Part shown: piece after piece, positions 17,185 through 26,042 of the stretch | Layout of the letters: the number at the start of each line of letters is the position of its first letter | Numbering within the stretch: the first letter of the stretch is position 1 | Source: Chitinophaga pinensis | Lineage (GTDB): Bacteria > Bacteroidota > Bacteroidia > Flavobacteriales_D > Crocinitomicaceae | Assembly: GCA_945902745.1 (NCBI GenBank) | Contig: CAMDNE010000023.1 | Coordinates: 1-43,416 of the forward strand | Length of the DNA: 43,416 nucleotides | Reading direction: 5' to 3' | The notes under the pieces: generated by a model | Databases searched by the model: none | What the model saw: the letters and a program-made list of their open reading frames with translations, nothing else | Told to the model about the DNA's origin: nothing | Position numbers and translations under genes: made by a program

Positions 17185-18405
17185 TTATGAAAGGCCAAAA
17201 TTGTTTTCCAAATGTGAAATAATTTTGACCGAAGCACCTTTATTTTTTAAAACTGTTGCTGCTGTTTTTTGAGAAAGTTCAGCGATATTTTGTTCAATTT
17301 CGTTAATTGTAGTTTCGAATTCTGATGAATTATTCACGGTAAAACCAATTCCAGCATGGATAAACATACTTGCCTCAGGGAAGCGTTTAAATTTCGGACC
17401 GAAAACAACTGGTAGTCCAAAAACTGCGGGTTCTAAAATGTTATGTAAATTTCCAGAAAATCCACCCCCGATATATGCAATCTTTCCGTATGAATAGGCA
17501 TTTGAAAGATTACCTATTGTATTTAGAATTAAAACCTGTGAATCTGAAAACGATTCGTCTGAAAATCTTTGTGTCTTTCCAGTTAATTGTTGTTCAATCG
17601 AAACAATATGCGCTTCATCAATACTATGAGGTGCGAGAATGAATTTTTGAGTCGAGTTCTTTAAAATAAAAGGAATTAGGATTTCTTCATCTTTTGGCCA
17701 TGTACTTCCTAATATAATTGCTTTTTCCCCTTTTAAAAAAGATTCGATTTTTTCATTAGGAATGAGCTGTTTTTTGTTTTCTATAACACGATCAAATCGG
17801 GTATCACCAGTAGTAGTGAAGTTGGTAATTCCAATATCTGCAAGTAATAAAGAAGAACGTTCATTTTGCGTATAAAAGAAGTCAATTTGTCTTAATGTAT
17901 CTCTGAAAAATCCACCATACCATTTGAAGAAGCGATGATCGTCTCTAAAAATGGAACACAAGGAGAATACCTGAACATGTTGTTTTTTGGCTTCAAAAAT
18001 ATAATTTGACCAAAATTCATACTTCACGAAGAAGGCTTTTTCAGGTTTGAAATGGTCAATAAATTGTTTAGCGTTATTTGGACTATCACTTGGCAAATAA
18101 ACCGCTAAATCAACAGAATGAATGCGTTTGTGATAATGCTCCATACCTGATGGCGAAAAGAAACTAACCAAAATAAACGTAGAAGGATATTTTTCTTTCA
18201 AACTATTCATTATAGGTAAAGCCATGTCAAATTCGCCCAATGATGCACAATGAAACCAAAAAACTTTTTTGTCAGGAACTATCGGAAGATGCTTAAAATA
18301 ATCTTCACGTCCTTTTACCCACGATTTGGCCTTTGGATTAAAGTTTGCCGCAATATGAAGTACCGCTTCATAACATTTAATGCCAATATTGTAGAGAATG
18401 TGCAT
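17185..18405 (-). CDS. waaA: 3-deoxy-D-manno-octulosonic acid (Kdo) transferase
   Basis: Adds Kdo from CMP-Kdo to lipid A precursor on the inner face of the inner membrane (GT30 family), the first step of LPS core synthesis. At 406 aa it has the expected length. Visible features are the N-terminal membrane anchor (MHILYNIGIKCYEAVLHIA), the HCASLGEFDMALP motif with the catalytic-type Glu, GSTWPKDEE opening the second domain, and IGGGFSGNLHNILEPAVFGLPV for donor binding. I start at MHILYNIG because its ATG overlaps the stop of the upstream gene by one base (TGATG). A 17-codon extension would lie inside that gene. Confidence 0.93.
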   Translation of the reverse strand: MHILYNIGIKCYEAVLHIAANFNPKAKSWVKGREDYFKHLPIVPDKKVFWFHCASLGEFDMALPIMNSLKEKYPSTFILVSFFSPSGMEHYHKRIHSVDLAVYLPSDSPNNAKQFIDHFKPEKAFFVKYEFWSNYIFEAKKQHVQVFSLCSIFRDDHRFFKWYGGFFRDTLRQIDFFYTQNERSSLLLADIGITNFTTTGDTRFDRVIENKKQLIPNEKIESFLKGEKAIILGSTWPKDEEILIPFILKNSTQKFILAPHSIDEAHIVSIEQQLTGKTQRFSDESFSDSQVLILNTIGNLSNAYSYGKIAYIGGGFSGNLHNILEPAVFGLPVVFGPKFKRFPEASMFIHAGIGFTVNNSSEFETTINEIEQNIAELSQKTAATVLKNKGASVKIISHLENNFGLS

Positions 18406-19163
18406 CAATCGAAATAATAATCTTTCGGCAAACGTTTGTAGAAAGGGATAAACCAACCGAATTTAAAACCATATTGAATATCCAATTTTGTTGCCGTTGA
18501 AACTGGAATTTCTGGTTGATCAAAATTGATGGTACGTTGATTTTTAGTGAACCCTTGTTGGAAATAAAAACCTCCATAAAAATTTAAATATCCACCATTA
18601 GACATGAAAGAATAGCCTACAAATTCATGAATATTTGGTCCTATAGTCAAACGATCATAACCTTTCTTATAATCTAATTCAATCTGAGGTACTACTTGAT
18701 CTTGTGTTTCAATGCGAATGTGATGCAGTAAATAACCCATTCCTGCATGCACAAAAATACCTGAGTTTTTATTAGGGCTTAAAATCGGAAATACTTTTCC
18801 TATGGCGAAGTTGGCATTAAATCCACGTGCATAAACAAGTACTTTTGCAATATCTCCGTTGACATCTGTAATGTTACCATAAGAGTCAACTAAATCATCA
18901 AATAAACCTGTAACCCGCACTTGATTTCCGAATATAAAATTAGCATCGAATCCTAAAAACCAATTTTTGTTTGTTTTATAACCTGCTAAAAATCCTACAT
19001 GACTCATGTAACCGAAATTATCTGCTAAGTCACCTGATGTCCAATTGCCACCATAATGTACTCCAACCCATGGAGTACCAATAATTGAATCCTTCACATT
19101 TCGCTGCCCAAAGGAGAAAATGCCAATAAGAAAAAAAGAGAGTGTGAGAATGCTATTTTTCAT
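18405..19163 (-). CDS. Exported, probable outer-membrane beta-barrel protein
   Basis: A 252-aa protein with a signal peptide (1-19, ending GIFSFGQ). The mature part has alternating aromatic/glycine strands (HVGFLAGYKTNKNWFLGFDANFIFG, LNFYGGFYFQQGF), the texture of a small outer-membrane barrel. It ends at a Tyr-Tyr-Phe-Asp tail rather than in a sorting domain. I do not recognise a named family. Its stop overlaps the waaA start by one base, so the two are translationally coupled. A lipid A or LPS-related role is suggested by position only. Confidence 0.75.
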   Translation of the reverse strand: MKNSILTLSFFLIGIFSFGQRNVKDSIIGTPWVGVHYGGNWTSGDLADNFGYMSHVGFLAGYKTNKNWFLGFDANFIFGNQVRVTGLFDDLVDSYGNITDVNGDIAKVLVYARGFNANFAIGKVFPILSPNKNSGIFVHAGMGYLLHHIRIETQDQVVPQIELDYKKGYDRLTIGPNIHEFVGYSFMSNGGYLNFYGGFYFQQGFTKNQRTINFDQPEIPVSTATKLDIQYGFKFGWFIPFYKRLPKDYYFD

Positions 19164-19349
19164 GCGTCAAATTTAAACGCATTTTATTGGTTTTATTGCT
19201 AAAAAATGTAAAATGTATAAATTATTGAATGAATGATAATAAATCAAGAAATATCCATTCTTAAACGCTCAAAATTCTTTCGTCTTAAAACAGATATTCA
19301 TAATTATAAATTATCTTTATCCTCTTAAATTCGTTAACACCATCCGTAG

Positions 19350-20483
19350 ATGAAAAAAATACAAATGGTTGATCTTATATCGCAGTATCAGAAGATAAAA
19401 CCTGCGATTGATTCAGCAATTATGAACGTTATTGAAAATGCACAATTCATTAATGGACCAGAAGTTAGTTCTTTCCAAAGTGAATTGGAATCGTATCTTG
19501 GCGTAAAGCACGTTATTCCTTGCGCAAATGGAACAGATGCTTTGCAAATTGCGTTAATGGCGCTAGATTTAAAACCGGGTGATGAAATTATTACTCCGTC
19601 ATTCACCTATATTGCTACGACTGAAGTAATGGCCTTGCTTGGATTGAAACCCGTTTTTGTTGAAGTGGATAAAGATACTTTTTGTATCGATCCAACTGCG
19701 ATTGAAGCAGCTATTACAGATAAAACCAAAGCTATTGTTCCTGTACATTTATATGGGCAAGCAGCAAATATGGATGCAATTAATAAAATTGCTAAAAAAT
19801 ATAATTTATTTGTTGTTGAAGATAATGCGCAAGCAATCGGTAGTGATTATTATCATGAAGATGGAACGGTTTCTAAAACAGGAACAATTAGCGACATTGG
19901 ATGCACGTCATTCTTCCCGTCAAAAAATCTTGGTTGTTACGGTGACGGTGGTGCTATTTGCACGAACAATGATGAACTAGCAGCTAAAATGAGAATGATT
20001 GCCAATCACGGTCAAAGTCAACGGTATTATCATGATATCGTTGGATGCAATTCGCGTTTGGATAGTATTCAGGCAGCGGTTTTAAGAATTAAATTAAGAG
20101 AGTTAGATTCATATATTATAGCTAGAAGAAAAGTTGCAGATCATTATGATTCGTTTTTCACAGCTTTTGATCAAATAAAAACACCGGTTAGAGGAAAAGA
20201 ATCGAAACATGTTTTTCATCAATATACCCTGAAATTAGAAGGATTAGATCGTGATGCATTGAATCTTTTTTTAGCAACAAAAGATGTCCCATCAATGATT
20301 TATTACCCAGTTCCAGCCCATAGACAAAAAATGTTCTCAGCATTTGGTAGTGAAAATACTGTGCTACCAATTACAGATTGGTTAACTGAAAGGGTAATTT
20401 CTTTGCCAATTCATACCGAGATGGAAGAGGAGCAGTTGGATCTTATTTGTTCTTCTGTAGCGGAATTTATTAATCAACAATAA
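19350..20483 (+). CDS. DegT/DnrJ/EryC1/StrS sugar aminotransferase (WbpE-like)
   Basis: A PLP-dependent nucleotide-sugar aminotransferase, 377 aa. Lys192 in FFPSKNLGCYGDGG is the PLP lysine, Asp158 in VVEDNAQAIG contacts the PLP nitrogen, and the ANGTDALQ loop at 59-66 is typical. With the WbpA-, WbpB- and WbpD-like genes downstream, the natural reading is WbpE: glutamate-dependent amination of UDP-3-keto-GlcNAcA at C3. Other members aminate 4-keto sugars, and RfbB in the same locus could supply one, so the WbpE reading is likely but not proven. It starts the plus-strand sugar locus. Confidence 0.88.
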   Translation: MKKIQMVDLISQYQKIKPAIDSAIMNVIENAQFINGPEVSSFQSELESYLGVKHVIPCANGTDALQIALMALDLKPGDEIITPSFTYIATTEVMALLGLKPVFVEVDKDTFCIDPTAIEAAITDKTKAIVPVHLYGQAANMDAINKIAKKYNLFVVEDNAQAIGSDYYHEDGTVSKTGTISDIGCTSFFPSKNLGCYGDGGAICTNNDELAAKMRMIANHGQSQRYYHDIVGCNSRLDSIQAAVLRIKLRELDSYIIARRKVADHYDSFFTAFDQIKTPVRGKESKHVFHQYTLKLEGLDRDALNLFLATKDVPSMIYYPVPAHRQKMFSAFGSENTVLPITDWLTERVISLPIHTEMEEEQLDLICSSVAEFINQQ

Positions 20484-20505
20484 TCCCGAAACTCAAATTC
20501 AAAGT

Positions 20506-21819
20506 ATGAAGAAAATTGCAGTTGTTGGTACAGGTTATGTTGGATTAGTTACAGGGACATGTTTTGCAGAGACTGGAAATCATGTTGTTTGTATAGACAT
20601 CGATAAGAACAAGGTTGATAAAATGCTGAATGGGGAAATTCCTATTTATGAGCCGAATCTTTCTGTTTTATTTGAACGAAATATTAAGGCAAATCGATTA
20701 AAATTTACTACAGATTTAGTTGAAGGAATCAAAGATGCTGAAATTATATTTTTAGCATTGCCAACTCCACCAGGTGAAGATGGTTCTGCTGATTTATCAT
20801 ACATTCTAGGCGTTGCGGAACAACTTGGAAAGATAATGACGGATTATAAAGTTATTGTGGATAAGAGTACAGTTCCGGTTGGTACTGCAGAGAAAGTGCA
20901 CAATATGATTGCGAAAAACGCTTCAGTTGATTTTGATATTGTTTCGAATCCAGAATTTTTAAGAGAGGGTTTTGCTGTAGATGATTTCATGAAGCCAGAT
21001 AGAGTGGTGATTGGAAGTTCATCTGAAAAAGCACAGAAAATAATGGAACAATTGTATAAACCATTTGTGCGACAAGGAAATCCTATATTATTTATGGATG
21101 AAAAATCGGCTGAATTGACAAAATACGCTGCCAATTCTTTTTTGGCGACCAAAATTACGTTCATGAATGAAATTGCCAATTTTTGTGAGTTGGTTGGGGC
21201 AGATGTTGATAAAGTGCGCATTGGAATTGGTTCTGATGATCGCATTGGAAAACGATTTCTTTTCCCTGGAATTGGATACGGAGGTTCATGTTTTCCAAAA
21301 GATGTTCAAGCTTTGGTTAATTCAGGAAATGAAAATGCTTTTTCATTTGAGATTTTGAAAGCCGTAATGAATGTCAATGAAAGTCAAAAAACAATCCTAT
21401 TACCGAAAATCAAAAACTACTTTAGAGGAAATTTAGAAGGCAAAAAGATTGCGCTTTGGGGATTGGCTTTTAAACCAGATACTGATGATATTCGTGAAGC
21501 TCCAGCATTGTATATGATTGACGCTTTAACGAAAGAAGGAGCTACAATTTGCGCCTATGATCCAGAAGCAATGAAAAATGTTGAAAGAGAAATAGGTGAT
21601 AAAATTATGTATGCAAAAGATGAGTATGAAGCATTAATTGATGCCGATGCACTTGTAATTTGCACAGAATGGGGAGTTTTTAGAAATCCTGATTTTGATA
21701 GAATAGGAGAATTACTGAAAGATAAAGTGATTTTTGATGGACGAAATTTATTCGACTCAGAAGAAATGAATGAAAAAGGATTTTATTATAATTCAATCGG
21801 ACGCAAAACAGTTAAATAA
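20506..21819 (+). CDS. ugd: UDP-glucose 6-dehydrogenase
   Basis: Oxidises UDP-glucose twice with NAD+ to UDP-glucuronate. At 437 aa it has the usual length. The N-terminal Rossmann motif GTGYVGLVTG is at 8-17, Cys262 in GYGGSCFPKD is the catalytic thiol that forms the thiohemiacetal, and Lys206 sits in the conserved ELTKYAAN segment. It begins 22 bp after the DegT gene. Its product is the substrate of the next gene, a UDP-glucuronate decarboxylase, so the pair forms a two-step route to UDP-xylose. A perfect heptad repeat starts at the base after its stop codon. Confidence 0.95.
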   Translation: MKKIAVVGTGYVGLVTGTCFAETGNHVVCIDIDKNKVDKMLNGEIPIYEPNLSVLFERNIKANRLKFTTDLVEGIKDAEIIFLALPTPPGEDGSADLSYILGVAEQLGKIMTDYKVIVDKSTVPVGTAEKVHNMIAKNASVDFDIVSNPEFLREGFAVDDFMKPDRVVIGSSSEKAQKIMEQLYKPFVRQGNPILFMDEKSAELTKYAANSFLATKITFMNEIANFCELVGADVDKVRIGIGSDDRIGKRFLFPGIGYGGSCFPKDVQALVNSGNENAFSFEILKAVMNVNESQKTILLPKIKNYFRGNLEGKKIALWGLAFKPDTDDIREAPALYMIDALTKEGATICAYDPEAMKNVEREIGDKIMYAKDEYEALIDADALVICTEWGVFRNPDFDRIGELLKDKVIFDGRNLFDSEEMNEKGFYYNSIGRKTVK

Positions 21820-21861
21820 ATTACGAATTACGAATTACGAATTACGAATTACGAATTACGA
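21820..21861. repeat. Perfect tandem heptad array (ATTACGA x6)
   Basis: Six exact 7-base copies of ATTACGA, followed by AT, start at the first base after the ugd TAA and fill most of the 64-bp gap to the next gene. Degenerate versions of the same unit occur at 13385-13419, 23496-23523, 25864-25884 and 25944-25957. At 42 bp this one could vary in copy number by slippage. Confidence 0.9.
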
Positions 21862-21883
21862 ATGTTGTTGATTAAACAAAAAA

Positions 21884-22879
21884 ATGGAAGAACGTAAACG
21901 CATATTAATAACAGGAGCGGCAGGATTTTTAGGATCTCATTTATGTGATCGGTTCATAAAAGACGGGTTCCACGTTATTGCAATGGACAATTTGATTACA
22001 GGACGACTTAAGAATATTGAGCATCTCTTCAAATTAGAGAATTTCGAATTTTATAACCACGATGTTTCAAAATTCATTCATGTGCCTGGGAAATTAGATT
22101 ATATCCTGCATTTTGCATCGCCAGCAAGTCCAATTGATTATTTAAAAATTCCAATTCAAACACTTAAAGTTGGTTCTTTGGGAATTCATAATTGTTTAGG
22201 TTTGGCAAAGCAAAAAGGCGCTCGTTTAATGATAGCATCGACTTCTGAAGTTTATGGAGATCCAACGGTACATCCACAACCTGAAGATTATTGGGGAAAT
22301 GTTAATCCCGTAGGACCCCGCGGCGTATACGATGAAGCAAAGCGTTTTCAAGAGGCAATTACAATGGCGTATCATAATTTTCATGGATTAGAAACTCGAA
22401 TTGTTCGAATTTTTAATACGTATGGTCCACGGATGCGACTGAATGACGGACGTGTTTTACCTGCATTTATTGGGCAAGCGCTGAGAGGAGAGGATTTAAC
22501 TATTTTCGGGGATGGCTCACAAACAAGATCATTCTGCTATGTAGACGATTTAGTTGAAGGAATTGTTCGATTATTAAATAGTGATTATGCTTATCCTGTG
22601 AATATTGGAAATCCTTCTGAAATTTCTATTAAAGATTTTGCGGAGGAAATAATTAAACTGACTGGCACAACGCAAAAAGTAATTTACAAAGATTTACCTG
22701 TCGATGACCCAAAGCAACGTCAACCTGATACAACCCGAGCAAAAGCATTGTTAAATTGGGAAGCAAAAGTTGGCAGAGCGGAAGGTTTGAAAATCACCTA
22801 TGATTACTTTAAAAGCCTCTCCAAAGAAGAGTTGATGCAAACAGATCACAACGATTTTGATAAATATATAATACGATAA
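21884..22879 (+). CDS. uxs: UDP-glucuronate decarboxylase (UDP-xylose synthase), extended SDR
   Basis: A short-chain dehydrogenase/reductase, 331 aa, that converts UDP-glucuronate to UDP-xylose through a 4-keto intermediate and recycled NADH. Visible features are [13 protein letters not shown] (GxxGxxG at 11-17), Thr120/Ser121 with Glu122 in STSEVYGDP, Tyr149 and Lys153 in GVYDEAKR, and [10 protein letters not shown]. The segment [11 protein letters not shown] is characteristic of the UXS branch rather than epimerases. Its start lies 22 bp after the heptad array, and its stop overlaps the next start by one base (TAATG). Confidence 0.92.
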   Translation: MEERKRILITGAAGFLGSHLCDRFIKDGFHVIAMDNLITGRLKNIEHLFKLENFEFYNHDVSKFIHVPGKLDYILHFASPASPIDYLKIPIQTLKVGSLGIHNCLGLAKQKGARLMIASTSEVYGDPTVHPQPEDYWGNVNPVGPRGVYDEAKRFQEAITMAYHNFHGLETRIVRIFNTYGPRMRLNDGRVLPAFIGQALRGEDLTIFGDGSQTRSFCYVDDLVEGIVRLLNSDYAYPVNIGNPSEISIKDFAEEIIKLTGTTQKVIYKDLPVDDPKQRQPDTTRAKALLNWEAKVGRAEGLKITYDYFKSLSKEELMQTDHNDFDKYIIR

Positions 22880-23451
22880 TGGGATATTTTTCACACGAAA
22901 CAGCAGTGATTGATGAAGGTTGTTCTATCGGAGAAGGAACCAAAATTTGGCACTTTTCACACATTATGTCTGATTGTACCATCGGTGAGCGCTGCAACAT
23001 TGGACAAAATGTAGTTGTTTCACCAGGTGTAAAATTGGGTAATAATGTAAAAATTCAAAATAACGTTTCACTATATACAGGTGTTGAATGTGAAGATGAT
23101 GTTTTTTTAGGACCTTCTATGGTTTTTACAAATGTTACAAATCCACGAAGTGGAGTAAATAGAAGAGATCAATATTCAAAAACAATAGTTCGTAAAGGAG
23201 CAAGTATTGGAGCAAATGCTACAATTGTATGCGGACATGATATCGGAGAATTTGCTTTTATTGGTGCTGGTGCAGTGGTTACAAAAACAGTACTTCCTTT
23301 TGCACTTGTTGTTGGTAATCCAGCTCGTCAAATAGGTTGGATGAGTGAATTTGGACACCGTTTAGAATTTGATGAGAACGGAAAAGCTGTTTGTCCCGAA
23401 AGTAATCAGGAATATACGTTAGAAAAAGGATTGGTTAATAGAATTAAATAA
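22879..23451 (+). CDS. Hexapeptide-repeat N-acetyltransferase (WbpD-like)
   Basis: A left-handed beta-helix acyltransferase, 190 aa, with continuous hexapeptide repeats from about residue 12 to 145 (IGEGTKIWHFSHI, IGQNVVVSPGVKLGNN, IGANATIVCGHDIGEFAFIGAGAVVTKTV). The family uses acetyl-CoA to acetylate amino sugars. WbpD acetylates the 3-amino group made by WbpE, giving UDP-GlcNAc(3NAc)A, and the gene order here supports that. It overlaps uxs by one base at TAATG. Confidence 0.9.
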   Translation: MGYFSHETAVIDEGCSIGEGTKIWHFSHIMSDCTIGERCNIGQNVVVSPGVKLGNNVKIQNNVSLYTGVECEDDVFLGPSMVFTNVTNPRSGVNRRDQYSKTIVRKGASIGANATIVCGHDIGEFAFIGAGAVVTKTVLPFALVVGNPARQIGWMSEFGHRLEFDENGKAVCPESNQEYTLEKGLVNRIK

Positions 23452-23495
23452 AATGGTAAAATGATTATGGTAGCGTCTACGATTCATCGAGACGG

Positions 23496-23523
23496 AATTC
23501 CAAATCACGAATCACAAATTAAT
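23496..23523. repeat. Degenerate heptad array upstream of the WbpB-like gene
   Basis: Units of 7 bases in register: AATTCCA, AATCACG, AATCACA, AATTAAT. They resemble ATTACGA-type heptads elsewhere in intergenic DNA, which argues that this stretch is not coding and that the downstream gene starts at 23536. Confidence 0.5.
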
Positions 23524-23535
23524 AAATTGAGAAGC

Positions 23536-24573
23536 ATGATCAAAGAGGATCAAAAAATAAAATTTGCCGTTATCGGCGCAGGCCATATTGGAAAGCGACA
23601 TGCTGAAATGATTAGCCGTGAATCAGAAGCAGAATTGGTGGCATTAGTTGATAGTCGCACAAAAGAAGAATGTGGTGCGCAGGATTTTAATGTTCCATTT
23701 TTCTCGACGGTTGAAGAATTAATGGCATCAGGATTAGATTTTGATGTGGTGAATGTGTGCACGCCAAATGGGTTGCATTCAGAACAAAGTCTTAAAGCAT
23801 TAGAAGCGAAAAAACATGTCGTTTGTGAAAAACCAATGGGCTTAACAAAAGACGCGTGTGAAAAGATGATCTTTAAATCGCTTCAAGTATCAAGACAAGT
23901 TTTTTGTGTCATGCAAAATAGATATTCTCCACCTTCGGAATGGATTAAATCACTGATCGAAAATGAAACGATGGGAAAAATATTCATGGTTCAATTGAAT
24001 TGTTATTGGAACCGCGACGACAGATATTATAAAAAAGGAGGGTGGAAAGGAACTCAAGACTTGGATGGTGGAACGCTGTTTACACAGTTTTCACATTTCA
24101 TTGATATCATGTATTGGTTATTTGGTGACATTGACAACATTCAAGGGAAATTTGCCGATTTCACACATCAAAATTCAACAGATTTTGAAGATTCCGGGTT
24201 TGTGAGTTTTGATTTTGTTGATGGTGGAATGGGATGCATCAATTATTCTACTGCTGTAGCCAATCAAAATCTTGAAAGTTCAATTACAATAATCGGAGAA
24301 AAAGGAAGTGTTAAAATTGGTGGTCAATATATGAATGAGGTTGAAGTTTGTAATATTCAAGATTATGAAATGCCTATATTAGCGCCAACAAATCCAGGAA
24401 ATGATTATGGTGCATATAAAGGTTCAGCTGCAAATCATAATTATGTTATTAGAAATGTAATTGATACGTTAAAGGGAAGAACATCTGCAACAACCAATGC
24501 ATTAGAAGGTTTAAAAGTTGTTGAAATTATTGAAAGAATTTATAAAGTTAGAAATGAGCAATTCAATTTATAA
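23536..24573 (+). CDS. Gfo/Idh/MocA-family nucleotide-sugar 3-dehydrogenase (WbpB-like)
   Basis: An NAD-dependent oxidoreductase, 345 aa from the ATG I choose (MIKEDQKIKF). The Rossmann motif GAGHIG is at 14-19 and the EKP motif with Lys99, conserved in this superfamily for catalysis, is intact. The C-terminal beta-sheet domain holds CYWNRDDRYY and GGTLFTQFSHFIDIMYW. In the Wbp pathway WbpB oxidises C3 of UDP-GlcNAcA to feed WbpE. A longer reading from 23461 adds 25 residues, but that stretch contains heptad repeats and lacks family similarity. The 3' end overlaps the next gene by 20 bp. Confidence 0.9.
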   Translation: MIKEDQKIKFAVIGAGHIGKRHAEMISRESEAELVALVDSRTKEECGAQDFNVPFFSTVEELMASGLDFDVVNVCTPNGLHSEQSLKALEAKKHVVCEKPMGLTKDACEKMIFKSLQVSRQVFCVMQNRYSPPSEWIKSLIENETMGKIFMVQLNCYWNRDDRYYKKGGWKGTQDLDGGTLFTQFSHFIDIMYWLFGDIDNIQGKFADFTHQNSTDFEDSGFVSFDFVDGGMGCINYSTAVANQNLESSITIIGEKGSVKIGGQYMNEVEVCNIQDYEMPILAPTNPGNDYGAYKGSAANHNYVIRNVIDTLKGRTSATTNALEGLKVVEIIERIYKVRNEQFNL

Positions 24574-25858
24574 TAAATTACTGCAAAAAGAAGCAAAACT
24601 TGCCGTAATTGGTTTAGGTTATGTTGGTTTACCAATTGCTTTAGAATTTGCACGAAAAATCAAAGTTGTAGGTTTTGATATCAATCAAGATCGTGTGGAT
24701 TTGATGCAAAAAAATATTGACCCAAGTAATGAATTAGATGCGTCAGCTTTTGATGGTTGTGATATTCAATTTTCAGCGGACATCAATGATTTAAAAGACG
24801 TACAATTTTTCATTGTTGCAGTTCCTACACCAATCGATGATGCAAATTTGCCAAACTTGAGACCGTTATTAGGTGCTTCAGGTACTGTTGGTAAAGTCTT
24901 GAAAAAAGGAGATTATGTAGTGTTTGAATCTACCGTTTATCCTGGATGTACGGAAGAAGATTGTATTCCAGTTTTAGAAGCTGAATCAGGATTGAAATTC
25001 AAAGAAGATTTTAAGGTTGGTTATTCTCCAGAAAGAATTAATCCAGGAGATAAAGAACACACTTTGCAAAATGTCATTAAAGTTGTTTCTGGATGTTGCG
25101 CTGAGTCATTGGATGTAATTGCAAAAACGTATGAATTGGTTGTTCAAGCAGGTGTTCACCGTGCCACAACAATCAAGGTCGCAGAAGCAGCAAAAATTAT
25201 TGAAAACACGCAACGTGATGTAAATATTGCGTTGATCAATGAATTGTCAATTATCTTTAATAAATTGAATATTAACACATTTGATGTGTTAGAAGCAGCT
25301 GGAACCAAATGGAATTTCTTGAAATTTTCGCCTGGTTTGGTTGGTGGACATTGTATTGGTGTTGATCCATATTATTTAACGCATAAAGCACAGCAAGCTG
25401 GATACCATTCAAAAGTAATTACAAGTGGTCGCTACGTGAACGACTCAATGGGATTTTATATTGGCAAACAAACTGTTAAACGAATTATTGCTCAAGGAAA
25501 ACATATTCAAGATGCAAAAGTTCTAGTGATGGGAGTTACTTTTAAAGAAGATGTTAGTGACATCCGTAATTCAAAAGTTATTGATGTTATAAATGAACTT
25601 AAATCGTTTCAAGTTAGTGTTGATTTAGTTGATCCGCACGCTTCATCTACAGAAATGACTCATGAATATGGAGTTGGATTAGTTGAAAAACCGAGTGACG
25701 ATTACGATGCAATTATTGTCGCGGTAAATCACAAAGAATACAGTTCAATGAACGAAAATGATTTTAAAAATTTATTGAAAGACCAAACAGGTGTTTTTGT
25801 GGATGTCAAAGGGATTTTTAGAAATAAAATTCAAGATTTAGAATATTGGTCATTGTAG
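24554..25858 (+). CDS. UDP-N-acetylhexosamine 6-dehydrogenase (WbpA/WbpO/TviB family)
   Basis: A UDP-sugar dehydrogenase of the WbpO/TviB branch, 434 aa, oxidising UDP-GlcNAc or UDP-GalNAc at C6 to the uronic acid. The Rossmann motif GLGYVGLP is at 20-27, and Cys267 in GLVGGHCIGVDPYYL is the catalytic thiol; the GGHCIGVDPYY signature separates this branch from the glucose enzyme at 20506. Alongside WbpB-, D- and E-like genes its expected product is UDP-GlcNAcA. I start at MSNSIYNKLL; the family does not need the 12 upstream codons. It overlaps the upstream gene by 20 bp. Confidence 0.92.
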   Translation: MSNSIYNKLLQKEAKLAVIGLGYVGLPIALEFARKIKVVGFDINQDRVDLMQKNIDPSNELDASAFDGCDIQFSADINDLKDVQFFIVAVPTPIDDANLPNLRPLLGASGTVGKVLKKGDYVVFESTVYPGCTEEDCIPVLEAESGLKFKEDFKVGYSPERINPGDKEHTLQNVIKVVSGCCAESLDVIAKTYELVVQAGVHRATTIKVAEAAKIIENTQRDVNIALINELSIIFNKLNINTFDVLEAAGTKWNFLKFSPGLVGGHCIGVDPYYLTHKAQQAGYHSKVITSGRYVNDSMGFYIGKQTVKRIIAQGKHIQDAKVLVMGVTFKEDVSDIRNSKVIDVINELKSFQVSVDLVDPHASSTEMTHEYGVGLVEKPSDDYDAIIVAVNHKEYSSMNENDFKNLLKDQTGVFVDVKGIFRNKIQDLEYWSL

Positions 25859-25863
25859 TTGCA

Positions 25864-25994
25864 AGTTAATAATTACAAATTACAAGTTTTGAAACCTTTG
25901 TGCCCTTTGTGCCCTTTGCGCCTTTGTGGACATAACAATAATGAAACACGAATTACGATTATTTGAAACCTATGTGACCTATGTGCCTATGTGT
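25864..25994. repeat. Two tandem repeat modules: AATTACA/AATTACG heptads + TTGAAACC + CCTwTGTG words
   Basis: Module 1: heptads AGTTAAT, AATTACA, AATTACA (25864-25884), then TTGAAACC, then CCTTTGTGC, CCTTTGTGC, CCTTTGCG, CCTTTGTGG (25895-25929). Module 2: heptads AAACACG, AATTACG (25944-25957), then TTGAAACC (25963-25970), then CCTATGTGA, CCTATGTG, CCTATGTG (25969-25993). They fill the gap between the WbpA-like gene and rfbB. The same build order twice suggests an ancestral duplication. Confidence 0.75.
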
Positions 25995-26000
25995 TTTAAA

Positions 26001-26042
26001 ATGAATAACATATTAAAGTTTAAAGATTTTGAATTACGCTAA
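26001..26042 (+). other. Possible 13-codon leader overlapping the rfbB start
   Basis: An ATG at 26001 opens a 13-codon frame (MNNILKFKDFELR) whose TAA at 26040-26042 lies 12-14 bases into rfbB. It has the only ATG near the rfbB start, and rfbB itself lacks one, so ribosomes ending here might restart at TTG 26029. It could equally be chance. Confidence 0.25.

Noticed and set aside
20844-21245. Antisense open frame of 133 codons inside ugd
   Set aside because: It lies wholly within a clearly coding gene, has no family similarity and reflects codon bias of the ugd strand.
21820-21861. CRISPR-like array
   Set aside because: The units are 7 bases with no spacers and no cas genes are nearby; it is a simple tandem repeat.
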